A stretch of DNA of 12,476 nt from an uncultured Clostridia bacterium (lineage in GTDB: Bacteria; Bacillota; Clostridia; Christensenellales; Borkfalkiaceae), in contig CANROI010000023.1 of assembly GCA_947632165.1 (NCBI GenBank), forward strand, positions 1-12,476. The letters are read 5' to 3'. The notes under the pieces were generated by a model. The model had not been told where the DNA came from. It made no database searches and worked only from the letters and a program-made list of their open reading frames with translations. This document shows, piece after piece, positions 1 to 6,389 of this stretch; within the stretch, counting starts at the first letter, position 1, and each line of letters starts with the position of its first letter. Position numbers and translations under genes: made by a program.

Positions 1-624
1 ATAATCAAGAGAAACAGTCCTCGGATCGCAAGTATAAATTGCGGATAGAGTTATTGTTGTATATAATTCATTCTTTTCAATATTTTCTTCCGTAAATACA
101 GCATATAACCGGTCATATTTACCTGCATCCTGCTTATCTATAAGATTTCCGTACTCGTCTATTATATAATCTAAATGACTATGTCTAATAACTGTTGGCA
201 ACTCATTATTGTCAGGTTCAACGTAGATGAAGATATCAATCATATCTCCCCCAGGTGGGGTCCTTCCTTCCACATTAACAACCATATAATCAGCAGTATC
301 GACTAATACTTGACTTATAGTATCTTTTTCTTTGTAAGAAACTTCAAGTGTATCACCAACAATCATATTGTGTATTGTTTGGCTACTTGATTTTGATTTC
401 ATTTGATATTGCTCGGCATTTATCGGAGCAGAAAGCACTAATGTTGCCTTCCCTTTCGCAATGTTGCCATAGTCGCAGTTCACACTTATCGAAACAACCG
501 GTGATACAGTATCTTGTGTACCATTAGTATCACCATTATTGTTATCCAACCCATGCGAGCAACCTGTGAGCAACATGGTGGATAGTAAACAGGCAACAAT
601 TATAGTTATAAACCGACGTCCCAT
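1..624 (-). CDS. Putative lipoprotein of unknown function, C-terminus cut by window edge
   Basis: Reading from ATG at 624 toward position 1 gives 208 codons with no stop, so the C-terminus lies outside the window. The start MGRRFITIIVACLLSTMLLTGC is a type II signal: positive residues 3-4, a hydrophobic core about 5-19 and a lipobox L19-T20-G21-C22. Cys22 should be lipidated and the rest exported and anchored to the outer face of the membrane. A short Asn/Asp/Gly/Thr-rich linker (about 23-40) follows, then a polar, beta-rich-looking domain. I recognise no family. A GGAAG sits 12 bases before the ATG, a long but workable spacing. The gene is AT-rich with A/T-ending codons (ATA, TTA, AAT), unlike the GC-rich genes that follow, which suggests acquisition from elsewhere or weak codon selection. 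Existence is well supported; function is unknown. Confidence 0.8.
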   Translation of the reverse strand, partial: MGRRFITIIVACLLSTMLLTGCSHGLDNNNGDTNGTQDTVSPVVSISVNCDYGNIAKGKATLVLSAPINAEQYQMKSKSSSQTIHNMIVGDTLEVSYKEKDTISQVLVDTADYMVVNVEGRTPPGGDMIDIFIYVEPDNNELPTVIRHSHLDYIIDEYGNLIDKQDAGKYDRLYAVFTEENIEKNELYTTITLSAIYTCDPRTVSLDY

Positions 625-671
625 AATTTTTTATTACTTCCAATTGGTTAATTAAAATGTATGGCAAGAAC

Positions 672-677
672 ATTATA
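672..677 (-). promoter_or_regulatory. Extended -10 promoter candidate for the lipoprotein gene
   Basis: On the minus strand TATAAT is preceded by TG at the extended -10 position (TGCTATAAT). No good -35 hexamer is seen 17 bases upstream (GGGAAA). It lies about 48 bases before the lipoprotein ATG, giving a leader of roughly 40 bases. Confidence 0.5.
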
Positions 678-734
678 GCATTGTTGATTCGGCATTTCCC
701 CTGTATTTTGCGCCTGTCCACGCCCATCGCCTTG

Positions 735-763
735 ATTATAGCACGATCGCGGGAGAAAAGCAA
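735..763 (-). promoter_or_regulatory. Promoter candidate TTGCTT-17-TATAAT between hydrolase and lipoprotein genes
   Basis: On the minus strand the -35 is TTGCTT (758-763), the spacer is exactly 17 bases and the -10 is TATAAT (735-740) with an extended TG. It lies just downstream of the hydrolase stop at 813 and would fire toward the lipoprotein gene, leaving a 5' leader of about 105 bases. Together with the -10 at 672-677 it shows the lipoprotein gene need not depend on the upstream operon. Confidence 0.6.
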
Positions 764-812
764 GGCGCAAGAAAAAGATCCGAACGGTCCGCCGCCCACC
801 TCAGAAGCCGTT

Positions 813-1814
813 TCATTGTTCGTTTCCGTCCGTAAAATTTGCCCTGAAGAACGCCTTGATCTTGTCGAAGGGGATCACGTCTAAGCGATCGTAGAGGTCG
901 GTATGCACGGCGTTCGGGATGAGGAGAAGTTCCTTATTGCCTGCGTATTTGCTGTCCTTTATCATCGCGGCGTAAGCGTCCTTCGAGAAGTAGCAGGAGT
1001 GCGCTTTTTCGCCGTGAATGATAAGTACCGCGCTCCTTATTTCGTTGCTGTACGTAAGAATGGGCATATTGATAAAGGAGAGCGAGGAAGTCTTGTTCCA
1101 CCCGCCGTTAGAGTTGAGCGAACGGGCATGGTAGCCGCGCTTTGTTTTATAATAATCGTAATAGTCCTTGACGAAGAACGGCGCGTCGTCGGGAAGCGGA
1201 TCGACGACCCCGCCGCCGAGTTCGTAACTGCCGTTCTTGTAATCGAGGGTTCGTTGTTCGTTCAAAGCCGTTTTCGTTTCAAAGCGCGCTTCTTCGTTGT
1301 CCGCCGCGTCGAAATATCCTTTGGCGCTCACGCGCGTCATGTCGTACATCGTCGCAGAAACGGTCGCCTTGATCCGGGTATCCATCGCCGCGGCGTTGAG
1401 CGCCATGCCGCCCCAACCGCAGATGCCCAAGATGCCGATCTTGTCTGGATCCACGTCCTCACGGCAGGAGAGGAAGTCCACCGCCGCCGAAAAGTCCTCG
1501 GTGTTAATGTCGGGCGAAGCAACATAGCGGGGAAATCCGTCGCTCTCGCCCGTGAACGAGGGGTCGAACGCGATTGCAAGGAAGCCGCGCGTTGCAAGTT
1601 CCTGTGCATACAGCCCCGAACTCTGTTCCTTGACCGCGCCGAAGGGCCCGCACACGGCGATCGCGGGAAGTTTTCCGCTTGCATTTTTCGGCTTATACAC
1701 GTCGCAGGCGAGCGTAATGCCGTAACGATTGTGAAACGTCGCCTTGCTATGCTCCACCTTCTCGCTCTTGGGGAATACTTTGTCCCATTCCTTCGTCAAC
1801 TTCAATTCTTCCAT
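813..1814 (-). CDS. Alpha/beta hydrolase with Cys nucleophile (YcjY / dienelactone-hydrolase-like)
   Basis: A 333-residue, probably cytoplasmic alpha/beta hydrolase. The nucleophile elbow is GICGWGG (130-136) with Cys132 where most esterases have Ser, as in dienelactone hydrolases. The catalytic His is likely His304 in PNAVHTDLYDR; the acid is probably Glu269 or Asp279 around HGEKAHSCYFSKDA. GYFD and MYDM after the elbow fit the YcjY-like group I know from Firmicutes. The substrate is unknown (an ester, lactone or thioester). I chose ATG 1814 because AAGGAG sits 7 bases upstream and the protein then begins at a normal family N-terminus; the frame is open back to 1922 but that extension overlaps the acetyltransferase. 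The upstream acetyltransferase stop touches this gene's Shine-Dalgarno, so translation is probably coupled. It is the third gene of the minus-strand operon. Confidence 0.88.
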   Translation of the reverse strand: MEELKLTKEWDKVFPKSEKVEHSKATFHNRYGITLACDVYKPKNASGKLPAIAVCGPFGAVKEQSSGLYAQELATRGFLAIAFDPSFTGESDGFPRYVASPDINTEDFSAAVDFLSCREDVDPDKIGILGICGWGGMALNAAAMDTRIKATVSATMYDMTRVSAKGYFDAADNEEARFETKTALNEQRTLDYKNGSYELGGGVVDPLPDDAPFFVKDYYDYYKTKRGYHARSLNSNGGWNKTSSLSFINMPILTYSNEIRSAVLIIHGEKAHSCYFSKDAYAAMIKDSKYAGNKELLLIPNAVHTDLYDRLDVIPFDKIKAFFRANFTDGNEQ

Positions 1815-1818
1815 AATT

Positions 1819-1827
1819 TTACTCCTT
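1819..1827 (-). promoter_or_regulatory. Shine-Dalgarno of the hydrolase abutting the upstream stop codon
   Basis: On the minus strand AAGGAGTAA holds both the last codons plus TAA stop of the acetyltransferase and the ribosome site of the hydrolase, with ATG 7 bases after AAGGAG. This fixes the hydrolase start at 1814 and suggests terminating ribosomes re-initiate there. Confidence 0.8.
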
Positions 1828-2394
1828 GATGGTTTTGATAATTTTTGCGGGAACGCCCGCCACAACGGCATTTTCGGGAACATCTTTCGTAACGACCGCA
1901 CCCGCGCCGACAACAGCCCCATTGCCGATCGTTACCCCCGGCAAGATTGTTACGTGTGCGCCGATCCAGACTTTGTTTCCGATTTTCACGGGCGCGGGGA
2001 ACATATTACCGCGCCTTTCGGGATCCAAATCGTGATTTAAGGTCGCGATCACCACCTGCTGCCCGATGAGGCAATCATCTCCGATCGAAATGTCGCCTTG
2101 GTCCTGAAAGCAACAGCCCGAATTGATAAAGACGCGCTTGCCGAGCGTGATGTTCAGCCCATAGTCGGTGGAAAAGGGCGGGAACAAGCCGAAAGTTTCA
2201 TCGTATTCCTTCCCGATGAGTTCAAAAAACAGCCGCCGTAATTCCTCGGGCTTATGATAGGTTCCGTTGATCTCCGCCGTAAACGCAAGTGCGCGCTGCG
2301 ACATTTCGTGCATGTGGAGGTGCATGTCGGAGCCCGCCTCGATGTAGGCGCGCCGCCGCATGGCCTCGAGAAACCGTTGTCTTTCCATATCCAT
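1819..2394 (-). CDS. Maltose/galactoside-type O-acetyltransferase (hexapeptide repeat)
   Basis: A 191-residue member of the LacA/Maa/NodL group, which moves acetyl from acetyl-CoA to a hydroxyl on a sugar. Residues 1-60 match the Maa-type helical N-terminus. From about 80 the protein is a left-handed beta helix with hexapeptide turns (ITLGKRVFI, ISIGDDCLI, VKIGNKVWIGA, VTIGNGAVVGAGAVV). His121 in ATLNHDLDP is the expected catalytic base. The C-terminus DVPENAVVAGVPAKII is classic for the family, and the length is normal (183-203 for relatives). No good ribosome site is seen before ATG 2394, nor before a second ATG at 2388, so the start is the weak point. The stop lies 4 bases before the hydrolase ATG. 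The true acceptor cannot be read; it could be a sugar, glycan or small alcohol. Confidence 0.9.
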   Translation of the reverse strand: MDMERQRFLEAMRRRAYIEAGSDMHLHMHEMSQRALAFTAEINGTYHKPEELRRLFFELIGKEYDETFGLFPPFSTDYGLNITLGKRVFINSGCCFQDQGDISIGDDCLIGQQVVIATLNHDLDPERRGNMFPAPVKIGNKVWIGAHVTILPGVTIGNGAVVGAGAVVTKDVPENAVVAGVPAKIIKTIKE

Positions 2395-2486
2395 GATTGT
2401 AAAGCAATTCGTTTTATTTGATAGTATGCGCGACGAGCATAATTTCCCGGCAGCATAAGATCCGCATAAGGAGCGTAAAAATAAAT

Positions 2487-2684
2487 TTATTCTCCTCGGT
2501 TCTTCATAAACGCAGCAATGATCTGTACGATACCTGCAACAATCAGAATCATTGCAAGGACAGACACAAGCGGGAGCGATATTGAGTAAAATCTGTCCAA
2601 ATCGTAAATGAATGCAACGACGCAGACAAGTAATATTCCGATAATTGTTTCGATACTACCCATCAGATAAAGTAATTTTTTCAT
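2487..2684 (-). CDS. Small two-helix membrane protein, function unknown
   Basis: A 65-residue protein starting MKKLLYLMGS with two hydrophobic segments (about 6-27 and 36-59) split by a short polar turn (YDLDRFYS), ending in the basic/acidic tail KNRGE. It should sit in the cytoplasmic membrane as a hairpin with both ends inside. AAGGAG is 5 bases before the ATG, so translation is well supported. It is first in the minus-strand operon, about 76 bases from a near-consensus promoter -35, and 92 bases before the acetyltransferase. Base composition is more AT-rich than its neighbours, as is common for membrane genes. I recognise no named family. Its position does not prove a link to the two enzymes downstream. 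Confidence 0.8.
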   Translation of the reverse strand: MKKLLYLMGSIETIIGILLVCVVAFIYDLDRFYSISLPLVSVLAMILIVAGIVQIIAAFMKNRGE

Positions 2685-2731
2685 GCCTTCTCCTTCATGA
2701 TCCCGACGATCGATTCCTGTTCATCGCTCCG

Positions 2732-2760
2732 ATTATACCATAAACCCATGCGAAAATCAA
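2732..2760 (-). promoter_or_regulatory. Promoter of the membrane protein - acetyltransferase - hydrolase operon
   Basis: On the minus strand: -35 TTGATT (2755-2760), 17-base spacer, -10 TATAAT (2732-2737). Transcription would start near 2725, giving a leader of about 40 bases before ATG 2684. It is divergent from the plus-strand promoter at 2874. Confidence 0.8.
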
Positions 2761-2873
2761 GCGGGTATAAAAAAGAGATCGAGATTCGTGATTCCGACCG
2801 TCGCGCGCAACCCGCAACAGCCCGTGCGGGGCGGCGCTCCCGTAAAATTTCCCCGCAAGTTTTGCCGCGGCGC

Positions 2874-2902
2874 TTGCAATCGCGGCGCAGTTCTGTTATA
2901 AT
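2874..2902 (+). promoter_or_regulatory. Promoter of the aldo/keto reductase - ECF - DUF1893 operon
   Basis: -35 TTGCAA (2874-2879), 17-base spacer, -10 TATAAT (2897-2902). The start point would be near 2909, about 24 bases before ATG 2933, with GGGGAGG ideally placed. Between this and the divergent promoter (2761-2873) there are 113 bases of GC-rich DNA in which I see no gene and only a small palindrome CCCGTGCGGG at 2821-2830. Confidence 0.82.
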
Positions 2903-2932
2903 AAAGCCATATTCCGCCGGGGAGGTGCAGGC

Positions 2933-4075
2933 ATGAACGATCGTATCTTGGGCAGAACGGGGTTGAAGGTCAGCGAGATCGGGCTGGGCTGCGAGGGATT
3001 CAACGAGGAGAACGGCGCGCGCACGCGCGGGATCGTCGATCTTGCCCATGCGCACGGCGTGAATTACATCGACCTCTATTCTTCGAGCCCCGTCGTCCGT
3101 TCCTCGCTCGGCAGAGCGCTTGCGGGGCGCCGCGGAGAGTTTATTCTGCAGGCGCATTTGTGCACCATCTGGCGGGGCGGGCAATATAAATGCACGCGCA
3201 AGCTATCCGAGATCGAAGAGGGCTTTTCCGACCTGCTCGCCCGCCTTGAAACGGACTACATCGACGTCGGCATGATCCACTATGTCGATTCCTTTGCGGA
3301 GTGGGAAAAGGTGCAGCAGACGGCGCTTCCCTACGCCCTTCAAAAGAAGGCGGAGGGGCGCATCGGCTTCATCGGCATGAGCAGCCACAATCCGCTCGTG
3401 GCGCAGGCGGCGGTGGAGAGCGGGTACATCGACGTTCTGATGTTCTCCGTCAATCCCTGCTACGATCTCCAGCCCGCGGATGAGGACTGCGAGCGGCTCT
3501 GGCTCGAGGAGAGCTACCGCGATCCGCTCGTCAACATGGATCCTGCGCGCGAAAAACTCTATGAGACGTGCGAAAAGCTCGGCGTCGGCATCACCGTGAT
3601 GAAGGCGTTCGGCGGCGGGGATCTACTGACCGACGATTCGCCCGCGGGCAAGGCACTCACGCCCGAGCAGTGCATCGGCTACTGCCTCGATCGCCCCGGC
3701 GTCTGCACGGTGCTCGTCGGCGCGCATTCCGAAGAGGAGCTCCTGCGTGATCTCCGCTTCGAGGAGGCGACCGCAGAGGAGAAGGACTACGCCGCGGCAT
3801 TCCTCACCTTCCCCAAGATCAGTTGGGCGGGGCATTGTATGTACTGCGGCCACTGCGCGCCCTGCACGGCGGGCATCGACGTCGCCGCGGTGACCAAGTT
3901 TCTCAATCTTGTCCGCGCCCAGAGGGAACTCCCCGAGACGGTGCGCGAGCATTATGCGGCGCTCGGACGGCATGCGGCGGACTGCATCGGCTGCGGCGCC
4001 TGCGAAACGCGCTGCCCGTTCGGCGTGAAGATCATCGAAAACATGCGCGCCGCCAAAGAGGTATTCGGCGGCTGA
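2933..4075 (+). CDS. Aldo/keto reductase with C-terminal Fe-S motifs and degenerate catalytic tetrad (COG1453-like)
   Basis: A 380-residue cytoplasmic protein. Residues 1-290 form an AKR TIM barrel (RILGRTGLKVSEIGLGC at the start; IGFIGMSSHN and GVGITVMKAFGGG on the barrel). The tetrad is incomplete: Asp47 (NYIDLYSSS) and His116 (GMIHY) stand, but the Tyr position (Asp+5) is Ser52 and the usual Lys position is Gln73 (FILQAHLC). The tail carries CMYCGHCAPC (Cys302, 305, 308, 311) and CIGCGACETRC (Cys351, 354, 357, 361), enough for two [4Fe-4S] clusters. From memory this divergent site is shared by a clostridial subgroup, so it is probably not a mutation in this strain. It may be a redox or electron-passing protein more than a classic carbonyl reductase. 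GGAGG lies 7 bases before ATG. It is first of four genes, 11 bases from the next. Confidence 0.9.
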   Translation: MNDRILGRTGLKVSEIGLGCEGFNEENGARTRGIVDLAHAHGVNYIDLYSSSPVVRSSLGRALAGRRGEFILQAHLCTIWRGGQYKCTRKLSEIEEGFSDLLARLETDYIDVGMIHYVDSFAEWEKVQQTALPYALQKKAEGRIGFIGMSSHNPLVAQAAVESGYIDVLMFSVNPCYDLQPADEDCERLWLEESYRDPLVNMDPAREKLYETCEKLGVGITVMKAFGGGDLLTDDSPAGKALTPEQCIGYCLDRPGVCTVLVGAHSEEELLRDLRFEEATAEEKDYAAAFLTFPKISWAGHCMYCGHCAPCTAGIDVAAVTKFLNLVRAQRELPETVREHYAALGRHAADCIGCGACETRCPFGVKIIENMRAAKEVFGG

Positions 4076-4086
4076 GGAGGGAAGGG

Positions 4087-5196
4087 ATGGCATATTTCGA
4101 AGAGGTGAAAAAGAACTTCGGTTTCGGCGCGATGCGCCTGCCGCTCAAGGGGCCGTCCGTCGACCGGGCGAAGGTCTGCGAGATGGCGGACGAATTCCTC
4201 GCGGGCGGATTCAACTATTTCGACACGGCGCACGGATATCTTCTCGGCAAGAGCGAGACGGCGCTCCGCGACTGCGTCGTAAAGCGCCACCCGCGCGACG
4301 CTTTTGTGCTCGCGAACAAGCTCACAGAGATCTATTTCCACAGCGAAAAGGACATCCGCCCGTTCTTCGAAAAACAGCTTAAGTGGTGCGGCGTGGAGTA
4401 TTTCGACTTCTACCTCATGCACGCGCAGAATGCGCGCAACTATCCGAAATACCGCCGCTGCAACGCCTACGAGACGGCGCTGAAGCTCAAAGCGGAGGGC
4501 AAGATCGGGCATGTGGGCTTTTCCTTCCATGATAAGCCCGAGGTGCTCGATGCGATCCTCACCGAGAATCCCGAGACGGAGTTCGTGCAGCTCCAATTCA
4601 ACTATGCCGACTTCGACAGCTACAAGGTGCAGTCGCGCAAGTGCTACGAGGTTTGCCGCAAGCACGGCAAGCCGGTCATCGTCATGGAGCCCGTCAAGGG
4701 CGGGAGGCTCGTGCGGCTGCCCGACGAGGCAGACGGCATTCTCCGCGCGCTCGGCGGCGGCAGCAACGCGAGCTACGCCATCCGCTTTGCCGCCGGGTTC
4801 GAGGGCGTGTTCATGGTGCTCTCGGGCATGAGTTCGGTGGAGCAGATGCGGGATAACCTCTCCTACATGCGCGAATTTAAGCCGCTCTCTCAAAAAGAGC
4901 AGGCCGCGCTCCTCAAGGTGCGTGCGATCCTCTCGGAGGCGGACTTTATTCCCTGCACCGCCTGCCGGTATTGCGTCGAGGGCTGCCCCAAACAGATCGC
5001 GATCCCCGACTATTTCGCCTGCATGAACGAGCGGACGCTCTACAAGGCGGATGGCTCGGACGCCTACAGGGCGCTCGCGGAGAAGGGCGGCAGGGCGAGC
5101 GACTGCCTCGCCTGCGGCAAATGCGAAAGCGCCTGCCCCCAACACCTCGAGATCAGAAGACTTCTGCGCGAGGTCGCGGCGCAGTTCGAACGGTAG
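4087..5196 (+). CDS. Aldo/keto reductase with intact tetrad and ferredoxin-like C-terminus
   Basis: A 369-residue, cytoplasmic AKR fused to a ferredoxin-like tail. The barrel (about 1-285) has the complete tetrad: Asp46 and Tyr51 in FDTAHGYLLGKSE, Lys78 in LANKL and His112 in YLMHAQ. EPVKGG (201-206) is a typical cofactor-side loop. The tail has two full ferredoxin signatures: CTACRYCVEGCP (Cys290, 293, 296, 300) and CLACGKCESACP (Cys340, 343, 346, 350), expected to hold two [4Fe-4S] clusters that could link carbonyl/alcohol chemistry to ferredoxin or to the neighbouring AKR. The start is ATG 4087, 5 bases after GGAGGG; an upstream open frame from 3823 lies inside the previous gene and is not used. 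It is paralogous to the preceding gene but keeps the catalytic residues the other has lost. Substrate unknown. Confidence 0.92.
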   Translation: MAYFEEVKKNFGFGAMRLPLKGPSVDRAKVCEMADEFLAGGFNYFDTAHGYLLGKSETALRDCVVKRHPRDAFVLANKLTEIYFHSEKDIRPFFEKQLKWCGVEYFDFYLMHAQNARNYPKYRRCNAYETALKLKAEGKIGHVGFSFHDKPEVLDAILTENPETEFVQLQFNYADFDSYKVQSRKCYEVCRKHGKPVIVMEPVKGGRLVRLPDEADGILRALGGGSNASYAIRFAAGFEGVFMVLSGMSSVEQMRDNLSYMREFKPLSQKEQAALLKVRAILSEADFIPCTACRYCVEGCPKQIAIPDYFACMNERTLYKADGSDAYRALAEKGGRASDCLACGKCESACPQHLEIRRLLREVAAQFER

Positions 5197-5255
5197 GCAA
5201 TATTGCGGGTGATCCAAAAAATCGGTTATCAATTTTCGATAAAGGAGTAAAAATA

Positions 5256-5843
5256 ATGGAAAACGTCAAAAAAAGAACCCTTTTGTGCAGAACCTGGAAG
5301 ACAAAGACGGTCGCGGCCGTGCTCGCCGTGATTGCCGCCGTTGCCCTTCCGCAGATCTTCCACGGCCTCGGGCACATCTCCGACCTCGGCAGCGCTCTGG
5401 GGGAGACCTTCCTCCCCATGCACCTCGCGATCTTCCTCGTCGGGTACTTCGCAGGTCCCTGGGCGGGCCTTGCCGCGGGCGCGCTGAGCCCCGCCGTCAG
5501 TTTCGGGCTCACCACGCTCTTCGGCGATCCCATGCCCGCGCTTGCGATGCTTCCCTATATGATGATCGAGCTCGCGGTCTACGGGCTCGTCACGGGCGTG
5601 TTCGCAAACTACCGCTTCGGCTCCGTGAAGCTGCCCGTCATCGTCTCCCTCCTCATCGCCCAGATCGCGGGCAGGGGCGTGCGCGCGCTTGCGATCGTGT
5701 TCGGATCCCTCCTCGGATCCCCCGTTGCGGTCTCCGCCATCTGGATGAGCATCCTCCCCGGCCTTCCCGGGCTCATCCTGCAGTGGGTGATCGTGCCCCT
5801 GCTCGTCTACTACGTCTCGGAGAAGGCGCATCTCGATGACTGA
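5256..5843 (+). CDS. ECF transporter S-component (substrate-binding membrane subunit), substrate unknown
   Basis: A 195-residue, six-helix membrane protein of the energy-coupling-factor S-component fold. Helices lie at about 17-34, 53-67, 69-89, 96-118, 126-150 and 160-187. The stretch LPMHLAIFLVGYFAGPWAGL followed by SPAVSFGLTTLFG and MMIELAVYGLVTGVF matches S-components of the broad DUF3816/ECF_trnsprt group, which take up vitamins or other scarce cofactors. S-components need the shared EcfA/A'/T motor, which is not in this window and is presumably encoded elsewhere. ATG 5256 is chosen because AAAGGAG lies about 8 bases upstream; the open frame from 4971 runs inside the previous gene. It sits 59 bases after the second AKR with no terminator between and overlaps the DUF1893 gene by 8 bases, so it is in the same operon. 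Confidence 0.85.
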   Translation: MENVKKRTLLCRTWKTKTVAAVLAVIAAVALPQIFHGLGHISDLGSALGETFLPMHLAIFLVGYFAGPWAGLAAGALSPAVSFGLTTLFGDPMPALAMLPYMMIELAVYGLVTGVFANYRFGSVKLPVIVSLLIAQIAGRGVRALAIVFGSLLGSPVAVSAIWMSILPGLPGLILQWVIVPLLVYYVSEKAHLDD

Positions 5844-6249
5844 CCTCATGCGGGCGAAGGAGCTCTTGGGCTCCGACCCCTCGCTCACCTGCGTCTTTGT
5901 GCGCGGAGACGAGATCGTCACGAGCACGCAGCGCGGCATAAGGCCCCTTGTGGAGCGCGTCGCGGGCGGAAAGAGCCTGAAGGGATTTTCCGCGGCGGAC
6001 CGGATCGTCGGGCGGGCGGCGGCGTTTCTCTATGTCTGCCTGCAGGCGGAGGAGGTCTATGCCGCAGTGCTCGGGGAAGGGGCGGCGGCGGTGCTGGAGA
6101 CGCACGGGATCGGCTTTCTCTGCGGCATTCAGACGGCGCAGATCGTCAACCGCGCCGGAAACGGCCCCTGCCCGATGGAGGCCGCGGTGGAGGGCGTGAG
6201 CGACCCCGCAGCCGCGGTGGAGATCCTGCGTAAAAAAGTCGGCATATAG
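5836..6249 (+). CDS. DUF1893 protein (TM1506-like, cytidine-deaminase fold)
   Basis: A 137-residue cytoplasmic protein matching DUF1893, the family of Thermotoga maritima TM1506. That protein is known to have a deaminase-like fold without the normal zinc-site chemistry and was reported to be ADP-ribosylated in the crystal. Family marks visible here are ADRIVGRAAAFLY (54-66) and NRAGNGPCPMEAAV (105-118). The usual deaminase HxE...PCxxC zinc motif is absent, so it is unlikely to be a standard deaminase. Its ATG lies within the end of the S-component gene (ATGACTGA), so translation is coupled. It closes the four-gene operon; a terminator follows 61 bases later. It may sense or bind the ligand moved by the transporter, but that is inference. 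Function is unknown. Confidence 0.85.
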   Translation: MTDLMRAKELLGSDPSLTCVFVRGDEIVTSTQRGIRPLVERVAGGKSLKGFSAADRIVGRAAAFLYVCLQAEEVYAAVLGEGAAAVLETHGIGFLCGIQTAQIVNRAGNGPCPMEAAVEGVSDPAAAVEILRKKVGI

Positions 6250-6309
6250 CCGCGGCGCCCTCGGCGGCGCGGAGGGCCGCTCCAAATGCGCGGCAAATGA
6301 GAACGGAAC

Positions 6310-6352
6310 GCCGCCCCGCGCGCGATCTCGCGCGCGGGGCGGCGCCCTTTTT
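6310..6352 (+). terminator. Strong Rho-independent terminator of the AKR-ECF-DUF1893 operon
   Basis: A perfect 15-bp stem, GCCGCCCCGCGCGCG (6310-6324) with its complement at 6329-6343, closes a 4-base loop ATCT and is followed by GCCC and five Ts (6348-6352). The stretch 6250-6309 before it holds no gene, only a GC-rich partial hairpin (GCCCTC / GAGGGC). Confidence 0.9.
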
Positions 6353-6354
6353 AC

Positions 6355-6383
6355 TTGCAAACAGTGGGAAAATGTGCTATACT
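6355..6383 (+). promoter_or_regulatory. Promoter of the metallophosphoesterase gene, start point at the ATG
   Basis: -35 TTGCAA (6355-6360), 17-base spacer, -10 TATACT (6378-6383). The expected start point, 6-8 bases on, falls at 6389-6391; the gene's ATG is 6390-6392. The -35 begins only two bases after the upstream terminator's T-run. Confidence 0.8.
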
Positions 6384-6389
6384 TTCCGC

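Noticed and set aside
903..1829. 308-codon plus-strand open frame opposite the alpha/beta hydrolase
   Set aside because: The opposite strand holds the nucleophile elbow, catalytic His and a proper ribosome site; this frame has none of these.
2685..3184. Minus-strand open frame ending at the small membrane protein start
   Set aside because: It runs opposite the first aldo/keto reductase and through both divergent promoters; the ATGA overlap with the small protein start is a coincidence of the ribosome-site sequence.
3952..5232. 426-codon minus-strand open frame opposite the second aldo/keto reductase
   Set aside because: Opposite a gene with an intact tetrad and two ferredoxin motifs; the translation is low-information and Arg/Ala/Glu-rich, a composition shadow.
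6297..6389. Upstream ATG extension of the metallophosphoesterase
   Set aside because: It would read through the terminator stem and promoter, and its Arg-rich 31 residues come from the GC-rich stem.
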